DNA of 64,000 nt from CAWCBG01 sp963793845 (GTDB lineage: Bacteria; Acidobacteriota; Terriglobia; Terriglobales; Acidobacteriaceae), in the NCBI GenBank assembly GCA_963793845.1, contig CAWCBG010000014.1, positions 1 to 64,000 on the forward strand, read 5' to 3'. Below the pieces are notes generated by a model that saw only the letters and a program-made list of their open reading frames with translations, did no database searches and had not been told where the DNA came from. Each line of letters begins with the position of its first letter. The first letter of the stretch is position 1. Both the position numbers and the translations under genes were made by a program. Below are positions 18,372 to 25,745 of the stretch, in pieces.

Positions 18372-19523
18372 CTAAAGCGCTTGCTCCAGATCCGCAATAA
18401 TATCCTCGACGTTTTCGATGCCAACCGAAATCCGTACCATGCCATCGGTCAGGCCGATGGCTTTTCTCCCTACAGCGCCGATTGCCGCGTGGGTCATGGT
18501 TGCAGGATGGGAGATCAGCGTCTCCACACCGCCGAGCGACTCGCCCATGGTGGATAGGCGTACCCGCTTCAGCAGCCGCTTCGCATTGGCGAGCGAGCCA
18601 GTCTCGAAGGTGATCATGGAGCCGAAGCCCGACATCTGCCGGCAGGCTAGCTCGTATTGCGGATGGCTCTTCAATCCGGGATAGAAAACCCTCCTCACCC
18701 TCTTGTGACCTGCGAGGTAATCGGCCATGACGCGTCCGCTCTCGTCGTGCTGCTTCATGCGCACCGCCAGCGTCTTGGTGCCACGCAGCACCAGCCAGCA
18801 CTCAAATGGGGACATGATAGCGCCAACTGCTTTCTGCACGAAGGCCAGCTTTTCTGCCTGCTCGCGGGTGGTGCAGACCAGCACGCCACCGAGACCATCG
18901 CTGTGTCCGTTCAGGAACTTGGTCGTCGAGTGCAGCACCATGTCCGCGCCCAGCCTGATCGGTTGCTGGAAGTAGGGTGACATGAAGGTGTTGTCAACCA
19001 CCACTTCGCAACCGCGCTTGTGCGCGATCTCGCTGATCGCGGCAATGTCGGTGAGCCCCATCAGCGGATTGGTTGGCGTCTCGATATAAACGTATTTCGT
19101 GTTCTTGCGGATGGCGCGTTCGACGTTGCGCGGATCGGTTGTATCCACGTAGGTGAACTGAAGGCCGAAGTTGGCCAACACCTGGTTGAACAGCCGGGGC
19201 ACGCCACCGTAAAGGTTGTTGGAGGCAACGATATGATCTCCGGCCTTGAGCAGGCTGCACATCGCCGACACCGCGGCCATCCCGCTCGCGAAAACAGGTG
19301 CTGCAACGCCACCTTCCAGCGATGCCAGGTTCTGCTCCAGCCGCGTCCGTGTGGGATTGCCGGCGCGCGAGTAGTCATAGCCTTTGGTCTTGCCGAGCTC
19401 TTCCTGGGCGTAGGTGGAGGTCGCAAAAATCGGAGGCGCAACTGCCCCGGTGGACGGGTCAGGCTCATTACCGACGTGGATGGCGCGAGTGGAAAAGCCG
19501 GGGGTGTGTATAGTTTTGGCCAT
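18372..19523 (-). CDS. Cys/Met metabolism PLP enzyme (cystathionine gamma-lyase/synthase-like)
   Basis: This PLP-dependent transsulfuration enzyme has 383 residues, the family's usual size. The motifs YSRAGNPTR, EGG..SGMAAVSA, ETPTNP and VVDNTF are present. The PLP lysine lies in HSTTKFLNGHSD near residue 196, and the C-terminal substrate arginine region is MVRISVGIENVEDI. The reaction could be cystathionine gamma-lyase, beta-lyase or gamma-synthase; sequence alone does not separate them. A cysteine-synthase-type gene lies upstream on the same strand (19842-20798). By analogy with the mccA-mccB pair of Bacillus this favours reverse transsulfuration, but that is inference. The 318-base gap between them is filled with repeats. 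Confidence 0.88.
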   Translation of the reverse strand: MAKTIHTPGFSTRAIHVGNEPDPSTGAVAPPIFATSTYAQEELGKTKGYDYSRAGNPTRTRLEQNLASLEGGVAAPVFASGMAAVSAMCSLLKAGDHIVASNNLYGGVPRLFNQVLANFGLQFTYVDTTDPRNVERAIRKNTKYVYIETPTNPLMGLTDIAAISEIAHKRGCEVVVDNTFMSPYFQQPIRLGADMVLHSTTKFLNGHSDGLGGVLVCTTREQAEKLAFVQKAVGAIMSPFECWLVLRGTKTLAVRMKQHDESGRVMADYLAGHKRVRRVFYPGLKSHPQYELACRQMSGFGSMITFETGSLANAKRLLKRVRLSTMGESLGGVETLISHPATMTHAAIGAVGRKAIGLTDGMVRISVGIENVEDIIADLEQAL

Positions 19524-19617
19524 AAGAATTATGTTCAGCAGACAGGGGAAGCAATCAGCAATTAGCGGAAGACCGGGTCACTATCCTCAGTTGATCGCAA
19601 GATACTCGACGTTCCGG

Positions 19618-19710
19618 ATGTATGACGAGCGCCCGTTTGTCGGGTGCGAGGAACATGCTTTCTGTGAAGGCAAGCAAACAGCAGATCCCTCGCTGCGCTC
19701 GTGATGACAA
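19618..19710. repeat. REP-like palindromic repeat, family A copy 3
   Basis: The right end has the conserved block AGCAGATCCCTCGCTGCGCT followed by CGTGATGACA, identical to copy 1 over about 30 bases. The left end (TATGACGAGCG) is more diverged. It sits between the two transsulfuration genes. Confidence 0.75.
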
Positions 19711-19774
19711 GCTTAGAGTTCACTTCCTGTTAAGAATGCCGTCTTGCGCAGGCGACTTAACCGGACTTCCGTAG

Positions 19775-19835
19775 TTGCTAATTGCTAATTGCTAATTGCT
19801 AATTGCTAATTGCTAATTGCTAATTGCTAATTGCT
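19775..19835. repeat. Perfect TTGCTAA heptamer array (8.7 units)
   Basis: Eight exact copies of TTGCTAA run head to tail from 19775, followed by a partial ninth copy that ends 6 bases before the stop codon of the cysteine-synthase-type gene. The lack of any substitutions suggests recent expansion by slippage. Confidence 0.9.
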
Positions 19836-19841
19836 TCTTCC

Positions 19842-20798
19842 TCATCCCTTGAAATGGAAAATGTCCTTCGACAAGTAGCGCTCGGCGGAGTCGGGAATGA
19901 TGGTCGCCACGCGCTTGCCCGGTCCCAAACGTTCCGCGATGTGCAGAGACGCAAACACATTCGCGCCCGCACTCGATCCGGCCAGCACGCCTTCGATCGC
20001 AGCCAGCTTTTTCACCATGTCGAACGCGTCACGGTCGCTGACGGCGATGATCTCATCTGCCACTGCTGGATCGAACGTTTTGGGGATGAAGCTCGCGCCG
20101 ATGCCTTCCACCTGGTGGGGCCCCTTAGGTCCGCCGCCAAGTACCGAGCCTTGGGTCTCGACCGCGACCGCCAACACTTGGGGGTTTCGTTCCTTGAGGA
20201 AGCGCGCGACACCCGTAAAGGTGCCACCAGTTCCGGCGCCAATAACGACAGCGTCGATTTGTCCCTGCATCTGCTCGTAGAGTTCCCGGGCGGTGGTGTC
20301 GTAATGGAAGTCGGGGTTAGCCAGGTTCTCGAACTGTCCCGCAACAAAGGAGTTCGGCGTCTCGGCGGCGCGCGCTTTCACCCAGTCGATAGCCCCCTGC
20401 ATCCCGTCCGCATCGGGAGTACGGGTCACATTCGCGCCCAGCGCCTCCATAATCATGACCTTCTCTTTGGAGAAGCGCTCCGGCACGGCCAACACGACCT
20501 TGTAACCACGGCCGCAGCCGATCAGCGCCAGGCCGATGCCGGTGTTGCCGGCGGTGGCTTCGAAGATCGTCGAGCCGGACTGCAGCAGCCCCTTGCGTTC
20601 GGCGTCGGTAATCATGCCCAGGGCGGCTCTGTCCTTAATACTCCCGCCCGGATTCAGATATTCGAGTTTTGCGTAGACATCCGCTACGCCGGCAGGAACA
20701 AGTTTCTTGAGGTGAAGGACCGGGGTTTCGCCAACTAATTCAGTGATCTCTTCGGCGACCCGGAGGGAAGTCATTTCAGCAGTTTTCATGAGCACCAT
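19842..20798 (-). CDS. Cysteine synthase / O-acetylserine-dependent CBS family
   Basis: This fold-type II PLP enzyme has up to 318 residues. The PLP lysine is in GGSIKDRAAL near residue 53, followed by the substrate loop TAGNTGIGLAL and the phosphate-binding GAGTGGTFTG near residue 188. It makes cysteine from O-acetylserine and sulfide, or cystathionine from serine-type substrates and homocysteine. Pairing with the downstream gamma-lyase-like gene makes the second role plausible. Three starts are close together (20798, 20789, 20774); none has a strong ribosome site, so the first few residues are uncertain. Confidence 0.88.
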   Translation of the reverse strand: MVLMKTAEMTSLRVAEEITELVGETPVLHLKKLVPAGVADVYAKLEYLNPGGSIKDRAALGMITDAERKGLLQSGSTIFEATAGNTGIGLALIGCGRGYKVVLAVPERFSKEKVMIMEALGANVTRTPDADGMQGAIDWVKARAAETPNSFVAGQFENLANPDFHYDTTARELYEQMQGQIDAVVIGAGTGGTFTGVARFLKERNPQVLAVAVETQGSVLGGGPKGPHQVEGIGASFIPKTFDPAVADEIIAVSDRDAFDMVKKLAAIEGVLAGSSAGANVFASLHIAERLGPGKRVATIIPDSAERYLSKDIFHFKG

Positions 20799-20937
20799 GC
20801 GCGGGGATAACCATTAAGCCTACGTGATGCCCATCTGGCGGTCAACGATGGCCCCGATGCACCGCCGGCTAGTCGTCCCAAGGCTCCGGCACATGGTAGG
20901 CTGGACTCGCCGTTTCTGCGCGACCAGGAGCCAACTC

Positions 20938-21723
20938 ATGCAGAGTCAAACTGTTGCGCTTGTGAGCTTCGTTATTTGCCTGCTGCCGATGGGCGTCAGC
21001 AGGGCCCAGACTGGTACGCCGGCGGCCGCGATCACGGGAACCGTCGCTTACCGGCTACGCATGGCGTTGCCCCCCGGGGCTAGCGTCAACGTTCGTCTGG
21101 AAGACGTTTCTCTGGCGGACGGTTCCGCCAAGGTGATAGCGGAGACCACATTTACCACCGACGGGAAACAAGTGCCGCTTCCCTTCGAATTGAAATACGA
21201 CCCAGCGCAGATCGTGCCGGCTCACCGCTATACCCTGCGTGCCACAATTTCGAAGAATGGACAGATGCTCTTCACCACTACCTCTTCTAATCCGGTGCTC
21301 ACCCAGGGCGCGCCATCGCGAGTGGACCTCGTTCTGGAACAGGTAACGCCCGCTGTGGCAGCGCCGACCGATGCGGATCTGGAAGGAACCTACTGGAAAC
21401 TCATGGCACTTGGCGATACGGCTGTCCCAAAGCAGGTTGGAGGAACCGAGGCGTATCTGATCCTCCATGCCAACGACAAAAGCATCGCCGGTTCAACCGG
21501 GTGCAATCGCCTCATCGGAGGCTACGACCTGAACGGCGACTTGCTGCGGTTTACTCCGTCGGGAATGACGTTGATGGCGTGCCCATCTGTGCTGATGAAA
21601 CAGGAGCAAGAATTTACTGCAGCCTTGAAATCGATAACCGGTTATCGCATCGCGGGACGAACATTGGAGCTGCTCAATGGAGACACCGTCGAGGCGCGCT
21701 TCCGGGCCAAGTACTTGAAGTAA
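20938..21723 (+). CDS. Secreted YbaY-like plus META domain protein
   Basis: The 261-residue product has a signal peptide at MQSQTVALVSFVICLLPMGV. An N-terminal YbaY-like (type III secretion pilotin-like) beta domain begins ITGTVAYRLRMALPPGA and includes PFELKYDP. A C-terminal META/HslJ-like domain reads TYWKLMALG, STGCNRLIGGY and MACP. This combination is common in exported stress-related proteins. ATG 20938 is chosen because the signal peptide follows it directly; the frame is open for 38 more codons upstream without features. Function at molecular level is unknown. Confidence 0.82.
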   Translation: MQSQTVALVSFVICLLPMGVSRAQTGTPAAAITGTVAYRLRMALPPGASVNVRLEDVSLADGSAKVIAETTFTTDGKQVPLPFELKYDPAQIVPAHRYTLRATISKNGQMLFTTTSSNPVLTQGAPSRVDLVLEQVTPAVAAPTDADLEGTYWKLMALGDTAVPKQVGGTEAYLILHANDKSIAGSTGCNRLIGGYDLNGDLLRFTPSGMTLMACPSVLMKQEQEFTAALKSITGYRIAGRTLELLNGDTVEARFRAKYLK

Positions 21724-21734
21724 GTTGCCGTCCC

Positions 21735-22964
21735 CTACTCTACCTCGTGCTTGGCGGTATAGCCTTCGCGGGCGCTGATCAGATACTTGATGTCGTGTCC
21801 CTTCTCGTCTTTGATGATCAGCGGCTTGCCGTCGGGGCCGTCTAACTCCACCTTCAGCTTACGGTAGGTGCCATCCTGTTTGGTGTTGGTTGGCTTGTAA
21901 GTAATGGTGTACTGGTTGCGGATTGCTCCCGCAATTTCGCGAAAGTCGTCCGGTAACTCGCCCATCATTCGTGGAGAATACCAGCGCCCGCCGGTCAGCT
22001 TGCAGAAGGTATTCATTTCGTTGTCGGCCTGCAAGAAATCCATCCGCTGTAGCGTTCCGCCCATAGTGTTGCCGTAGCGGGCGTCGGCCATTTCCAGGAA
22101 TGCTCGCCCGGTGCTTATGGCATAGATGGTGACGTTCGGCGTGGCCTTCACTTTCTTCAAGATCGTATCGAAGGTGATCTTGCTGAAAGTATCGCGTCCG
22201 CTGGCGACGATGACCAGTTCTTTATGCCCCGGAATGCGATCCAGCCGGTCGAGCGTGTCATACATTGCGTCGAAGATATTAGTCTCGCTGAAACCGGGAA
22301 TGCGCAACCGGTTCAAGGCTGCGAAGATCGAGTTCTTGTCCTGGGTGAAGTCCACGAGGATGTGGGTCTTCATGTCGAACTCGACGACCGCCACCCAGTC
22401 CTGCGGCTTCAGGCTCGAAGCGAACATGTAGGAAGCGTTCAACGCGTCGTACATGAAGTTGTAGTTGGTGGAGGCGAACTCCACCAGCAGCACCGCTGTG
22501 ATCGGAGCCTCTGACTTGGTGACACTCTGAATCTGTTGCGGAACCCCGTCTTCAAAGACCCTGAAATGTTCTTTTGCCGCTTCCGTCGGCAGCGCCAAGG
22601 GGCGCCCGTCTTTCTGCAGGACCCGTGCATCGACCGTCACCACCGGCACATCGACATGCAGCGAGTACTCCGGCAGGTCGGCCTGTTTTTTCGGCGTGGG
22701 TTGGGGCGGAGGTGCCTCGTCGTCGGTCTGCTTCTTGGGAATTGCCATCGGACCCACTTCACCACCAGGTCCGCCCGCCTCGGGAACCTGCTCCTGCTGC
22801 TGGCTGGATTGGGGCTTGGCCTGGTCCGACTGGCTGGACGAAGATTGGGCAAAGCTCGGAAGCGCCCAGGTCAAAAGCAGTAGCACGAAAGCACTAGCCG
22901 CAATCCCCGGCCGGGAAGCGACAGGCAAAATACCCGGCCGCTTAAGGTGTTTCACACAGAACAT
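21735..22964 (-). CDS. VWFA-related acidobacterial secreted protein, degenerate MIDAS
   Basis: This 409-residue exported protein has a signal peptide ending near ALPSFAQ and a Ser/Gln/Pro-rich linker of about 70 residues. An N-terminal beta domain begins VDVPVVTVDARVLQKDG, and a von Willebrand A domain spans about residues 150-340. The usual metal site DxSxS is replaced by VEFAST, so the first acidic residue is Glu and the pattern is weak, which may mean no metal is bound. The C-terminus (YTITYKPTNTKQDGTYRKLKVEL) is typical of the acidobacterial VWFA family. It is divergent from the S55 gene at 23137. Partner unknown. Confidence 0.87.
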   Translation of the reverse strand: MFCVKHLKRPGILPVASRPGIAASAFVLLLLTWALPSFAQSSSSQSDQAKPQSSQQQEQVPEAGGPGGEVGPMAIPKKQTDDEAPPPQPTPKKQADLPEYSLHVDVPVVTVDARVLQKDGRPLALPTEAAKEHFRVFEDGVPQQIQSVTKSEAPITAVLLVEFASTNYNFMYDALNASYMFASSLKPQDWVAVVEFDMKTHILVDFTQDKNSIFAALNRLRIPGFSETNIFDAMYDTLDRLDRIPGHKELVIVASGRDTFSKITFDTILKKVKATPNVTIYAISTGRAFLEMADARYGNTMGGTLQRMDFLQADNEMNTFCKLTGGRWYSPRMMGELPDDFREIAGAIRNQYTITYKPTNTKQDGTYRKLKVELDGPDGKPLIIKDEKGHDIKYLISAREGYTAKHEVE

Positions 22965-23136
22965 TCGAATGCCTCATAGCCCACACTGTCTGCTAGTATA
23001 AATGCAATTTCAGCCACTTTGATTCGGTACGATTGATCAGAAATTCCGTCTATTAAGCGTTAGACGCGCTCCGGGCCATGGTGGTTATCGCAGCGCGGAC
23101 GGGCGTTCCCACTCCGGATCGCGCCTGTGGCAAGGA

Positions 23137-24942
23137 ATGAGGAGAATGCTCCGCAGCGTCGCTTCGTCAGTACTGCTCTGTTTCGCATGGGTCGCTGGCC
23201 TGTGTGCGCAAACCGCCCCAGCCAACGTGCAGATCATGCCGGAAGACCAAGTCAAGGCAGGCATGCACGGCGTTGCCTATACCGTCTTCGAAGGCGTGAA
23301 GCCGGAGGCGATGGATGTAGAGATTCTCGGTGTGTTGCGAAATATGGCAGGGCCAAAGTCGGATGTTATTCTGGCCCGCCTGCACGGCGCCAAGGTCGAG
23401 TACACCGGCGTGGTTGCGGGAATGAGCGGCAGCCCCGTCTACATTGACGGCAAGCTGGTCGGAGCGATCGCCTATCGCATCGGAGAGTTTTCCAAGGAAC
23501 CGATTGCCGGAATCACGCCGGCAGCGTCCATGCTCGAAATCGACGAGATGGACAAGAGCCAGCCAGCTGACATGGATGCAACGGCGACCGGCCAGAAGAA
23601 GGAAGCCAGCCGTACTGCGGGACCGGCACAATCCTCGGCGGTGACCGATCAGGCCGCAGGCTTCGCCAATCTGTTGAAGCCCATCGAGACGCCGCTGGTG
23701 TTCTCCGGCTTCAGCGAGAGCACAATGCAGCTGTTCTCCAAGGAGTTCTCGCAGGCTGGCATCATGCCGGTGATGGGAGCCGGATCGGTCAGCAATGACA
23801 AACAGCCGGAACCGCTTGAGCCGGGCTCGGCGGTGAGCGCCATCCTCGTCCGCGGCGACATGAATATTGCCGGTACCTGTACCGTCACCTACATGGACGC
23901 CACGCACCTGCTGGCCTGCGGCCATCCCCTTTTGCAATCGGGCAACGTTGATATGCCGATGGCGAAAGCCACCGTGCTGGCTACTCTGCCGTCGCCGTCG
24001 AACTCCTTCAAGATCGTCAACACCACCGAGTCGGTCGGCTCATTCGTGCAGGACCGGCGCACTGGCATCATGGGGCGCTTCAATCGTGAACCGCACATGA
24101 TTCCGGTAACGCTGACCTTTCATGGCATCTCGCATCCCAAGCAATATCATTATGAGGTACTGAATAACGCCAAGATCACGCCCGCCGCGATGATGGCAAC
24201 TGTTTTCAACGCGTTGCAGGGCATGAACGAATACGGCGAAGACACGACCTACCGGTTGCAGGGCAACATCAACGTCCTCGGCTACCCCAAGCTGTCGGTG
24301 CAGAATATGTTCGCGCCGCTGGATGGCTCGACGCCCACCGCCTACGGGATCGCACTCGCTATCGGCGATCGCTTCAGCCGCATCTTCGAGAACCCGTACG
24401 AGACCCCGAAGATCGAAGGGGTGGAGCTGAACTTCGACTTGGTAAGGGAACGCCGTTCCGCCCGCCTGGAGACGGCCCGTACCGACGTCACGGAAGCGCG
24501 GCCGGGCGATGAGATTACGATTGAGACCCTGCTGCGTCCCTATCGTGGCGAGAGCATTCTACGGCAGATTCCGGTGAAGATTCCTACCTCGACGCCGAAG
24601 GGAACGCTGCGCATCCTGGTCAGTGATGGCGAGACGCTGGACAAGCTGCATCGCGTGTCACCGTCGGTGAGCCGCCGTCTCGACCTCGGTTCCACCATCG
24701 CCATGCTCAACCAGGAGCATACCAACTCGCAGGTGTATGTCTCTCTGCTTGAGGCCAACCCTCAGGCCATGGTGGACGATAAGGTAATGCCCACGCTGCC
24801 TTTGTCGGTCATCAACGTGATGGAAGGCCTGCGCGGCAGCCGCGACATGGTGCTGGTGGGCGAGTCCGCCTTGAACGAATCGTCGACACCGGTGGACTAC
24901 GTGGTCACCGGCTCGCAGATCATCACGCTGAACATCAAGTAG
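23137..24942 (+). CDS. Exported SpoIVB-like peptidase S55 domain protein
   Basis: The 601-residue product has a signal peptide (SSVLLCFAWVAGLCAQ). An S55 domain follows, with GMHGVAYTVFEGVKPE, the catalytic-serine motif GMSGSPVYIDGKLVGAI near residue 96, and GHPLLQSG later. In SpoIVB this fold cleaves a membrane-associated partner to trigger a signalling protease. Here the organism is not a spore former by any sign in the window. The C-terminal 200 residues form a beta-rich region (VREVRSARLETARTD-like start) without a named domain. Start could be 23137 or the ATG 9 bases later; both have purine-rich sites upstream. Confidence 0.82.
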   Translation: MRRMLRSVASSVLLCFAWVAGLCAQTAPANVQIMPEDQVKAGMHGVAYTVFEGVKPEAMDVEILGVLRNMAGPKSDVILARLHGAKVEYTGVVAGMSGSPVYIDGKLVGAIAYRIGEFSKEPIAGITPAASMLEIDEMDKSQPADMDATATGQKKEASRTAGPAQSSAVTDQAAGFANLLKPIETPLVFSGFSESTMQLFSKEFSQAGIMPVMGAGSVSNDKQPEPLEPGSAVSAILVRGDMNIAGTCTVTYMDATHLLACGHPLLQSGNVDMPMAKATVLATLPSPSNSFKIVNTTESVGSFVQDRRTGIMGRFNREPHMIPVTLTFHGISHPKQYHYEVLNNAKITPAAMMATVFNALQGMNEYGEDTTYRLQGNINVLGYPKLSVQNMFAPLDGSTPTAYGIALAIGDRFSRIFENPYETPKIEGVELNFDLVRERRSARLETARTDVTEARPGDEITIETLLRPYRGESILRQIPVKIPTSTPKGTLRILVSDGETLDKLHRVSPSVSRRLDLGSTIAMLNQEHTNSQVYVSLLEANPQAMVDDKVMPTLPLSVINVMEGLRGSRDMVLVGESALNESSTPVDYVVTGSQIITLNIK

Positions 24943-24987
24943 GGCCTCGCTCCGGGCTGGATTTATCGTGCCCGAAGTTGCACTTAT

Positions 24988-25010
24988 TATGGGTTTCCCT
25001 TATTATGGGT
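24988..25010 (+). promoter_or_regulatory. Direct repeat before the antitoxin gene
   Basis: The block CTTATTATGGGT occurs near 24983-24994 and again near 24998-25009, 15 bases apart, directly before the antitoxin start. Ribbon-helix-helix antitoxins often repress their own operon through such short repeats. The assignment is inference. Confidence 0.4.
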
Positions 25011-25012
25011 CG

Positions 25013-25252
25013 ATGAATATTACTTTGTCGCTCGATGACCAGCTCGTAAAGGAAGTCCGCAAGATCGCCGTCGAGCAAGAGACAACGTTGACCGGCCTGG
25101 TGCGAGATTACTTGGAGCATCTAGCGGTGGAGAATGCGGCATCCGGACGAAAGCGGCGTGAACGCGAGACCTTGGAACGCAGCTTCGCGAAATATCAGTT
25201 CAAAATCGGAAGGCACACATGGAAGCGGGAAGACTTACATGCCCGCTCCTGA
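25013..25252 (+). CDS. Ribbon-helix-helix antitoxin (VapB-like)
   Basis: This 79-residue protein begins MNITLSLDDQLVKEVRKIA, a typical ribbon-helix-helix DNA-binding start, and ends in a Lys/Arg-rich tail that would bind the toxin. I choose ATG 25013 because the ribbon strand follows at once; an upstream in-frame GTG at 24968 adds nothing recognisable. The last 14 bases overlap the PIN toxin gene, so translation is probably coupled. Two copies of CTTATTATGGGT lie just before the start, a possible autoregulatory operator. Confidence 0.82.
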   Translation: MNITLSLDDQLVKEVRKIAVEQETTLTGLVRDYLEHLAVENAASGRKRRERETLERSFAKYQFKIGRHTWKREDLHARS

Positions 25253-25655
25253 CTTCCTTGACACGAATGTGCTCGTGTACGGCTACGACGTTAGCAACGC
25301 TGTCAAGCAAAGCATCGCGCAAGATCTCATCCGACGAGCTGTATGTGGCGAGTTCCTCATTTCCACGCAGGTTTTGGCAGAATTCGCTTCAACCCTGCTG
25401 CACAAACTGGCCCCGCCGCCAACTCCCGAAGATGTCACGGCTTTACTTGACGCGTTGGAACCTATCAAGCTAGTACCTACGGATGCGGAAACAGTCCGTC
25501 GGGCGGTCGAAGCTCGAGCGGAGTACGGTATTCATTTCTATGACGGAATGATCATTGCCTCCGCCGAACGGGCGGGTTGTAAACGGGTATGGTCAGAAGA
25601 TTTGAATGCTGGTCAGGAGTACTTTGGCGTCGCCGTCGAAAACCCATTCCGATGA
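25239..25655 (+). CDS. PIN-domain ribonuclease toxin (VapC-like)
   Basis: The 138-residue protein is a PIN-domain Mg-dependent RNase, the toxin partner of the antitoxin that overlaps it by 14 bases. The conserved acidic residues are visible in FLDTNVLVY (residues 6-14), QVLAEFAS near residue 45, and FYDGMIIASAERAGC near residue 102, where a late aspartate follows in WSEDLNAG. Length is normal for VapC. An RNA target cannot be inferred. Confidence 0.88.
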   Translation: MPAPDFLDTNVLVYGYDVSNAVKQSIAQDLIRRAVCGEFLISTQVLAEFASTLLHKLAPPPTPEDVTALLDALEPIKLVPTDAETVRRAVEARAEYGIHFYDGMIIASAERAGCKRVWSEDLNAGQEYFGVAVENPFR

Positions 25656-25704
25656 CGCTCCGCGAATTGTGGTCTTGAAAAACCGAGCGGAGTCTCTCAT
25701 ACAC

Positions 25705-25721
25705 CTGGGAATTATTCCCAG
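25705..25721. promoter_or_regulatory. 17-bp perfect palindrome upstream of propeller gene
   Basis: CTGGGAAT-T-ATTCCCAG is a perfect palindrome with 8-base arms, 25 bases before the start codon at 25746 and 50 bases after the toxin stop. It could be an operator or a short mRNA hairpin; no T-run follows. Confidence 0.45.
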
Positions 25722-25745
25722 GGCCCTCGTGCTTCCCAGAATTTA

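Larger units (their letters stand above)
19524..19841. other. Repeat-filled gap between two transsulfuration genes
   Basis: This 318-base gap separates two same-strand genes of one pathway. It holds a family A REP-like copy (about 19618-19710) and the TTGCTAA heptamer array (19775-19835). No gene is seen. Confidence 0.7.
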
